Assembly: GCA_964546285.1 (NCBI GenBank)
Contig: CAZJJK010000050.1
Location: 1-22,922 of the forward strand
DNA length: 22,922 bases
Source: CAZJJK01 sp964546285
Lineage (GTDB): Bacteria > Spirochaetota > Spirochaetia > Treponematales > Breznakiellaceae
Direction: 5' to 3'
Part shown: positions 14,967 to 19,951 of the stretch, in pieces
Layout: each line of letters starts with the position of its first letter
How positions within the stretch are numbered: the first letter of the stretch is position 1
The notes under the pieces: model-generated
Database searches by the model: none
Seen by the model: only the letters and a program-made list of their open reading frames with translations
What the model was told of the DNA's origin: nothing
Program-made: the position numbers and the translations under genes

Positions 14967-14982
14967 CGTCTTGGAGGCCGCC

Positions 14983-16269
14983 ATGAAGCCATCGAACCAA
15001 AGGGAACCGGAAACCGTCCATATACGGCAGATCTTTATCCGAAATTATACATCCCAGGGCGATTTCGCTTCAGCGCTTGATCATTTAGCGGAGATCGATG
15101 ATTTAAGTGTTGACTGGATCTATATATGCCCTATCCATCCCATCGGTAAAACAAAGAGAAAGGGGACGCTCGGCAGCCCATACGCGATACGCGATTACCG
15201 CGCGATAGATCCCGCTTTAGGCGGCGAAAACGCTTTCCGCGCCTTCGCCGAGGCGGTACACGCGAGCGGCCGTAAATTAATGCTTGATATCGTGTTCAAC
15301 CACATGTCGCCGGATTCCGTTCTGGCTCGCGAACACCCGGACTGGTTTTTGCGTGACGCCGCCGGCAACCTGTGCGGGAAATGTGCCGCTTGGTCGGATG
15401 TTATCGATTTTAATTATACTTGTAACAAAGTTTTAGAAAATGAGCTTATCGATACGCTCCACTATTGGCGGGAAATGGGGGCTGATGGCTTCCGCTGCGA
15501 TGTCGCGTCTCTTATTCCCGTCTCCTTTTGGTCAGAAGCCAGAAAAAGCTTAGACGACGGTCAACGTCCGCCGCTATGGCTGGCTGAAAGCGTTCATCCC
15601 TCTTTTCTTAGGTCTATGCGAAAAAACGCTTACGGCGCTTGGTCAGAGCCTGAACTCCATGCCGCCTTTGATCTAAGCTATGATTACGATGGTTGGGAAA
15701 GACTGGAAAAGGTGTGGAAAGACGAGCGCTCCATCGATTATTACCTGGATTATTTGGATATCCAAGAAGCTTTATATCCGCTTAACGCTCAAAAATTGCG
15801 TTTTCTGGAAAACCATGATCAGAGGCGCGCGGCCAAACGTTTTGGCCGCGGCAAACGACTACGCGCGTGGACCCTGTTTTATCAATTTTTACCGGGCGCC
15901 ACGCTAAGTTATATGGGCCAAGAGCTGGCCCTGGACTGTACGCCGAGTCTCTTTGAACGCGACCCCATGGATAGATCCGCCGGAGACCCGTCTTTCCGAG
16001 CTTTTTACGCCGCCTGCTGCCGGGAAACGCGTCGGGCTAAAACCGAGGCTCCGGATTTCAGCTGGCGTTTATTGGCTGAGGGGCTTGTCGTATTGGAACG
16101 ACGAGGGCCCAACGCACAGTGGGTCAGCTTACTCAACCTAAACGATGATAAAACACATATCAATCTTGATAAGCCGCTCCGCGGCTTTGATGTCCTAAGC
16201 GGCCGAGCGGTGGAGCTGTCCGGCCCCATCACCGTCCCGCCCGGCGCGCTTCTCATCCGCGGGGCTTAA
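14983..16269 (+). CDS. GH13 alpha-amylase-family glycosidase (428 aa)
   Basis: A (beta/alpha)8-barrel enzyme acting on alpha-glucosidic bonds. All four GH13 regions are present: I, Asp102-IVFN-His107; II, GFRCDV with nucleophile Asp173; III, LAES with acid/base Glu202; IV, FLENHDQ with transition-state stabiliser Asp279. The start at 14983 is set by GGAGG at 14973-14977. There is no signal peptide, so it is cytoplasmic. It is short for the family, with a small domain B (HPDWFLRDAAGNLCGKCAAW) and a compact C-terminal beta domain. This fits an enzyme that cuts imported malto-oligosaccharides, though specificity cannot be read. The LacI-type operator just upstream suggests sugar-responsive repression. 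Confidence 0.9.
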   Translation: MKPSNQREPETVHIRQIFIRNYTSQGDFASALDHLAEIDDLSVDWIYICPIHPIGKTKRKGTLGSPYAIRDYRAIDPALGGENAFRAFAEAVHASGRKLMLDIVFNHMSPDSVLAREHPDWFLRDAAGNLCGKCAAWSDVIDFNYTCNKVLENELIDTLHYWREMGADGFRCDVASLIPVSFWSEARKSLDDGQRPPLWLAESVHPSFLRSMRKNAYGAWSEPELHAAFDLSYDYDGWERLEKVWKDERSIDYYLDYLDIQEALYPLNAQKLRFLENHDQRRAAKRFGRGKRLRAWTLFYQFLPGATLSYMGQELALDCTPSLFERDPMDRSAGDPSFRAFYAACCRETRRAKTEAPDFSWRLLAEGLVVLERRGPNAQWVSLLNLNDDKTHINLDKPLRGFDVLSGRAVELSGPITVPPGALLIRGA

Positions 16270-16333
16270 GGCTTATAGCGTTAAATATATAACCATCATA
16301 GAGATAAATATATTCATGCTAAAGAAAATTTCA

Positions 16334-16361
16334 TTGCTTTATTCATTTTTCGTGATATAGT
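16334..16361 (+). promoter_or_regulatory. Candidate promoter of the repeat lipoprotein gene
   Basis: TTGCTT (16334-16339) and TATAGT (16356-16361) are 16 nt apart in AT-rich sequence. The same TATAGT hexamer appears at the other lipoprotein promoter (6341-6346). The predicted start is near 16368. Confidence 0.5.
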
Positions 16362-16376
16362 GTTTGTAATATATAT

Positions 16377-16448
16377 AGCAATAGAAGCGATTTCAAAAGC
16401 CTCAAACTTATGGAATCCAACAGCGGCGGCGAGCTTACTTCTATTGCT
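16377..16448 (+). repeat. 11-bp inverted repeat in the leader
   Basis: AGCAATAGAAG (16377-16387) and its exact complement CTTCTATTGCT (16438-16448) are separated by 50 nt and lie immediately after the predicted transcription start. In RNA they could form the base of a long stem-loop. Function unknown. Confidence 0.5.
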
Positions 16449-16634
16449 TCTATATGTTTTGTATATAACGAGAAGTATTCTTTAAAAAACGCGCGAGGTT
16501 CTTGCGTAATCAACCGGCTTTTTCACGAACCTTAATAAACAAAAAACGCTATTCAATAAACGATATCCTTCGGCTTTCGTAACTACCACGAACTTACATA
16601 AAGTTCGCGATAATCATATTTTTGGGGGCCCTGC

Positions 16635-17882
16635 ATGAAAAACGCTTTTTCTCGGGTTGTAACGCTGTTATACGTATTAGCCGCGTTCGCGTTCCTTATC
16701 TCGACCGGGTCCTGTAAATTACCCGGGTTTGATGACGACGACGACGATAATACGGACGTCTCTATTGCCGATCTCGCCGGGTCGTGGCTGAAAGACTATG
16801 GAACCGGGAACTACATGATAAACTCTGGAGAGGTCGAAATTGACGCCGTTCTTCTCGCTGTAGCGTCATCGAACTACGAAATTATCTTCTTCTACAACAC
16901 CGAACAGGCGTTCGGGGTAAGAGGTACTTTGAGCATCTCCGGAGAGAGCCTTGTCCTGAACACTACTCAGGAATGGGATAACACGAACTATTGGCAGTCA
17001 GACCCCTCATCGGATTCCATTCCCTTCACCCTTAGCGGCACCACTCTATCGATCACACCGCCGGACGAGACGGTACCGATCGCCCTTACGAAAACGGCGT
17101 TCTCAAGCCCGTCCAGTCTCTTTGGCACCTGGGAAACAGCCGACAGCAGCCAAACCTTCGTTTTGGACGATTCTGGCTACCAGTATACAAGCACCGCGTA
17201 CGGAAACGAGAGCGGCAATGAATGGAGCATAAGCGGAACGACGAACGGCTATTTCGCGAATACGACGCTTCTTAGGAACTCTACCAGCGTTAATATTGCC
17301 TATCTCACCCCGTACACGCTCTCCGCCGACAATCTGATTCTCACCTATCCTGATGTTGGTCCGGTTACGTTCATACGCGACAGCACCCCGAATCCCGATA
17401 TCACTCTTTCCGATCTCGCCGGATCGTGGCTCAAAGACTTCGGGACCACTCCTTACGAGCTCGGTGAGGCTCCGAATACGGTCGCCGTTGACACGATCAT
17501 TCTTGATGTAGAGTCAAGTAACTACAAAATAGTTTTCTACGAGGATCGAGAGCAGGTATACGGAGCAATCGGAACCGCCGCGGTCTCGGGCGAGAATCTT
17601 GTGCTGACCCCGACAAGCGAATGGAACAATGAAACTAAACTCTGGGAAACGATCTTTTCTGAAAATGAAACCGTACCCTTCACGCTGGATGGAGAAATTC
17701 TAACGATCACGCCGCCGGGGGAAACCGTCCCGATCGCCCTTACAAAAACGACGTTCGCGAGGCCGTCAACTTTATGCGGGTCCTGGAAAAATTCCGGCAA
17801 AACCGAAGCTTTCACGCTTAATAGCGACGGCACTTTCTCCTATACCAGTACTGAATACGACGCGGAAACCGGGGACGAATAG
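16635..17882 (+). CDS. Repeat lipoprotein, N-terminal part (415 aa before an in-frame TAG)
   Basis: Residues 1-26 look like a lipoprotein signal (hydrophobic FAFLISTGS then Cys27), followed by a run of six Asp. The body then begins the first of four repeats of about 215 residues. Each repeat opens with a DLAGSW-type motif and has a second half with a LFGTW-type motif. The Gly-x-Trp starts and beta-rich, Thr/Ser-rich strands recall lipocalin-like domains of bacterial lipoproteins. Repeats 1 and 2 are closely related (DLAGSWLKDYG / DLAGSWLKDFG). The frame ends at TAG 17880-17882 within repeat 2, although the same frame continues to 19322. Repeat 1 has TGG (Trp) at the aligned position, so the stop looks like one G-to-A change. 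The product may be truncated. Function unknown; surface exposure is likely. Confidence 0.75.
   Translation: MKNAFSRVVTLLYVLAAFAFLISTGSCKLPGFDDDDDDNTDVSIADLAGSWLKDYGTGNYMINSGEVEIDAVLLAVASSNYEIIFFYNTEQAFGVRGTLSISGESLVLNTTQEWDNTNYWQSDPSSDSIPFTLSGTTLSITPPDETVPIALTKTAFSSPSSLFGTWETADSSQTFVLDDSGYQYTSTAYGNESGNEWSISGTTNGYFANTTLLRNSTSVNIAYLTPYTLSADNLILTYPDVGPVTFIRDSTPNPDITLSDLAGSWLKDFGTTPYELGEAPNTVAVDTIILDVESSNYKIVFYEDREQVYGAIGTAAVSGENLVLTPTSEWNNETKLWETIFSENETVPFTLDGEILTITPPGETVPIALTKTTFARPSTLCGSWKNSGKTEAFTLNSDGTFSYTSTEYDAETGDE
17880..17882 (+). other. In-frame amber codon splitting the repeat lipoprotein gene
   Basis: The local sequence in repeat 2 is GAATAGTGGACAAGCGGAAC; the aligned part of repeat 1 (from 17220) is GAATGGAGCATAAGCGGAAC. 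The TAG therefore replaces a TGG codon by one transition, and the downstream frame and repeat alignment continue unchanged. TAG is used as a normal stop elsewhere in the window (pta), so recoding is not general. Confidence 0.75.
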
Positions 17883-17975
17883 TGGACAAGCGGAACGACG
17901 AGCGGCTTCCTACTAAGCACGACGACACAACGAGAAAGCGATACTGGCTTTGTTGATGTCGAAATCTCTTGCGTT

Positions 17976-19322
17976 ATGCCGTATCAATATTCCGGTGGCA
18001 CTCTTACTCTTACGTATCCCGATGGCGATGTCGAATTCACCCTCGACGCCACTTCCTCAATAAACGATCTTGTCGGGTCGTGGATCGCCACCGGTGTATC
18101 GCTTACCGTTGACGATATGGGTACACCGCTTGACACCACGGATGACGTGATAGCCAACGCCGCCACCTTCGACTGTGACGCAAGCGGCAACTATGAAATT
18201 CTATTCTTTGATAACACCGAGCAAATCGGCGGCAATCAGGGGATCCTTGAACTGATGGGCGTCAATCTTGCCGTGAACGTGACGCAGTCATGGGATGAAA
18301 CCGATTTTTGGCAAGATAATCCAGAAACCGCCTGGGTATCATACAGCTACGGTGGAACTACCCTCGCGATTGAAAGCCCCATCGGCATGATCGCTTTCAC
18401 CGAAACCGCATTCAGTGTTTCAGCCGATATAGCCGGCATCTGGCAATCGATAACACCGGAAACCGTTTACGCCGCGTCCAGCGACGGAAGCTACGAGTTC
18501 TACAGCAACGAAGAGACTATGAACCCCGAAAGCGGCACCTGGGAAGCGTCTAGCACCATGATCAGAAGTGTCGTGATTCAAAAATGGGACGACGTTAACG
18601 ATCAATACGTTACGACGAACCAAGCTTATTTAACCCCGTATACGCTCAGCGCGGGGACTCTCACCATGACCCATCCCGGCGGATCGCTCACTTACACTGA
18701 AAGCACTTCAACGGCGACAATAACGGACGCCGCTGGCGTATGGATAATGGAGGCGACTCCGACAGCTATCATCGAAGTCGGTACCGACGGAAGCTTTGAA
18801 CGAATCGTATACGGCGGCACAAGTAATGAACAGACAGAGGGAAGCAGGGGCACACTTAAAGTTATTGGAGACTTCTTGGTTATCAATACCGCGGAAGAAT
18901 GGATGGGCGACCAAACGAGCGGCCAAGATTATTACTGGGCCACTGATTCCGATGTCAGTATCATCCGGTACACGCTGGTCACGGATCAACTTACCATCCA
19001 CGACAGTGAAGGCGATATGGGCCTCACCCCGATAACGTTCGGGCTGCCTACAGACTTGGTTGGGACTTGGACAATGACAGACGGACCCACACTGACCTTC
19101 GCCGACACTGGCTTATATGGGTATGTGTCTGCTTCGCCTTATATCGTTGAATCCGGCACCTGGGACGCGTCGGGAACAACCAGCGGTTATTTCCGCGTCG
19201 TTACGACCGAACGCGACACGGGGGACGGATCGTTCACGTTAGAAGTCGCTTACCTCATGGAGTACACGCTCGACGGAACAACTCTCACCGGCGCGGGCGC
19301 GGATTTTATTAAACAACAATAG
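17976..19322 (+). CDS. Repeat lipoprotein, C-terminal part after the in-frame TAG
   Basis: This is the continuation of the 16635 frame; the readable sequence resumes right after the TAG at 17883, and 17976 is only the first ATG. That ATG has no Shine-Dalgarno and lies inside repeat 2, so an independent gene is unlikely. It covers the end of repeat 2 (PYQYSGGTLTLTYPDGDVEF) and repeats 3 (from about 18066, DLVGSW) and 4 (from about 18726, DAAGVW), with the half-repeat motifs DIAGIW and DLVGTW. The spacing between repeat starts is 642, 654 and 660 bp, all multiples of three. The part ends with TAG, followed by a terminator. Alone it has no signal peptide. It is best read as the tail of a full-length 895-codon gene that is recently broken, phase-varying or read through. 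Confidence 0.6.
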   Translation: MPYQYSGGTLTLTYPDGDVEFTLDATSSINDLVGSWIATGVSLTVDDMGTPLDTTDDVIANAATFDCDASGNYEILFFDNTEQIGGNQGILELMGVNLAVNVTQSWDETDFWQDNPETAWVSYSYGGTTLAIESPIGMIAFTETAFSVSADIAGIWQSITPETVYAASSDGSYEFYSNEETMNPESGTWEASSTMIRSVVIQKWDDVNDQYVTTNQAYLTPYTLSAGTLTMTHPGGSLTYTESTSTATITDAAGVWIMEATPTAIIEVGTDGSFERIVYGGTSNEQTEGSRGTLKVIGDFLVINTAEEWMGDQTSGQDYYWATDSDVSIIRYTLVTDQLTIHDSEGDMGLTPITFGLPTDLVGTWTMTDGPTLTFADTGLYGYVSASPYIVESGTWDASGTTSGYFRVVTTERDTGDGSFTLEVAYLMEYTLDGTTLTGAGADFIKQQ

Positions 19323-19372
19323 CAATGCTTATTTTTTTCCGGCGGGGCCTAGAGCCCGTCGGAAAACGGCTG

Positions 19373-19412
19373 AGCCCTCGGCGCCTCGTTGGGACGCTGG
19401 GGGGCTTTTTTT
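19373..19412 (+). terminator. Rho-independent terminator after the repeat lipoprotein
   Basis: A GC-rich stem pairs AGCCCTCGGCG with CGCTGGGGGGCT (one bulge, one G-U) and is followed by seven T (19406-19412). A second GC-rich hairpin (about 19339-19362, CCGGCGGG with CCCGTCGG) lies just before it. Confidence 0.8.
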
Positions 19413-19433
19413 CGCAGTATGAAACTCGGTATG

Positions 19434-19442
19434 AAGACTTTA
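19434..19442. repeat. 9-bp direct repeat, left copy (target-site duplication)
   Basis: AAGACTTTA lies immediately left of the short inverted-repeat element and recurs exactly at 19783-19791 on its right. This is the signature of transposition with a 9-bp target duplication. Confidence 0.7.
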
Positions 19443-19445
19443 TCA

Positions 19446-19470
19446 ACTGCTGCCAATTTTGTTGTAAAAT
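19446..19470 (+). repeat. Left terminal inverted repeat of the MITE
   Basis: 25 bp starting ACTGCTGCCAATTTTGTTG, then TAAAAT. It pairs with 19755-19779 at 24 of 25 positions. Confidence 0.85.
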
Positions 19471-19754
19471 ACTTCTACTGTTTTTTCATATCTAACAATG
19501 TTTTACAATAATTCGTTCACATACTTTACGGTAGAATGGTATCTACATAGACCTTTTCTGTCCAATGCTGTGCGCTCAGTAGCTATCCTCTGTTCTTTTC
19601 TTGATTGGTGATCCTGTCTATGCTGACAGATAAGGGGAACTGGATAATTTGCTATTCCTAAAAGCATATCTCCCAGTTGTCATTGAACCTCTTTACGCTG
19701 TTAGAGAGCAATTATCTCAACATCTTCCCGCCTGTCGTGAAAATTAACAATTAA

Positions 19755-19779
19755 ATTTTACAACAAAATTGGTAGCAGT
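19755..19779 (-). repeat. Right terminal inverted repeat of the MITE
   Basis: Read on the - strand this gives ACTGCTACCAATTTTGTTG, then TAAAAT; the only difference from the left repeat is G to A at the seventh position. Confidence 0.85.
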
Positions 19780-19782
19780 AAA

Positions 19783-19791
19783 AAGACTTTA
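19783..19791. repeat. 9-bp direct repeat, right copy (target-site duplication)
   Basis: AAGACTTTA is identical to 19434-19442 and directly abuts the right end of the 340-bp element. Confidence 0.7.
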
Positions 19792-19821
19792 CGATGGGCC
19801 GCGTGAGAGACGATCTTTTAT

Positions 19822-19894
19822 TAGCGGCAATAGGACTTGAACCTATGACCGAACGGATATGAGCCGTTTGCTCTACCAACTGAGCTATGCCGCC
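19822..19894 (-). tRNA. tRNA-Met (anticodon CAT)
   Basis: A 73-nt cloverleaf on the - strand. The acceptor stem pairs GGCGGCA with TGCCGCT (terminal G-U) and the discriminator is A. The D arm is GCTC...GAGC. The anticodon stem AACGG/CCGTT encloses loop CTCATAT, and the T arm contains GTTCAAGTC. There is no 1:72 mismatch or three-G:C anticodon stem, so it is not the initiator. Elongator Met is most likely, although a CAT anticodon could also be tRNA-Ile2 after lysidine modification. CCA is not encoded. Confidence 0.93.
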
Positions 19895-19907
19895 ATGAAT
19901 CGGCGGT

Positions 19908-19936
19908 ACCCTAGCAAACCAAGCGAGAGCTGTCAA
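19908..19936 (-). promoter_or_regulatory. Promoter of tRNA-Met
   Basis: On the - strand, a consensus TTGACA (19931-19936) and TAGGGT (19908-19913) are exactly 17 nt apart. The predicted start is a few nt before the tRNA 5' end at 19894. It lies between the ATPase stop (19952) and the tRNA. Confidence 0.7.
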
Positions 19937-19951
19937 GATACCTAGCGCCGA

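Larger units (their letters stand above)
16270..16634. other. AT-rich structured leader region of the repeat lipoprotein
   Basis: This 365-nt stretch is much richer in A+T than its neighbours and holds no convincing ORF. It contains a promoter (16334-16361), an 11-bp inverted repeat (16377-16387 with 16438-16448) and a 7-bp hairpin CGAACTT-ACATA-AAGTTCG (16589-16607) 27 nt before the ATG. A G-rich ribosome-binding site (16624-16628) follows. If the promoter is used, the leader is about 265 nt. Confidence 0.5.
19443..19782. mobile_element. 340-bp MITE-like element, probably IS1-type
   Basis: The element has 25-bp inverted repeats: 19446-19470 starts ACTGCTGCCAATTTTGTTG, and 19755-19779 is its complement with one mismatch. 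It is bounded by 9-bp direct repeats. The interior is AT-rich and has no transposase-sized ORF, so it is non-autonomous. From memory, IS1 ends carry TGCTGCCAAC-TT and IS1 makes 9-bp duplications; the core TGCTGCCAA-TT sits at the same distance from the tip here. The family link is inferred from these two features. It inserted between the lipoprotein terminator and the tRNA-Met 3' end. Related ends occur at 13362 and 22901. Confidence 0.75.

Noticed and set aside
14725..15021. 98-codon - strand frame upstream of the glycosidase
   Set aside because: Its only ATG lies inside the glycosidase coding region, it has no ribosome-binding site, and no domain is recognisable.
17880..17882. TAG as a recoded sense codon (for example pyrrolysine)
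   Set aside because: TAG ends pta and other genes here, the aligned residue is Trp, and no pyl gene is seen; a nonsense mutation is simpler.
19443..19782. CRISPR or tandem-repeat array
   Set aside because: Only one pair of repeats is present, in inverted orientation, with flanking direct duplications, so a transposon explains it.
19822..19894. tRNA-Met as the attachment site of the adjacent 340-bp element
   Set aside because: The element has its own inverted repeats and 9-bp duplication, has no integrase, and stops 31 nt short of the tRNA 3' end.
19751..19936. 61-codon - strand frame over tRNA-Met and the MITE end
   Set aside because: It runs through the tRNA gene and its promoter, so it is not a coding region.
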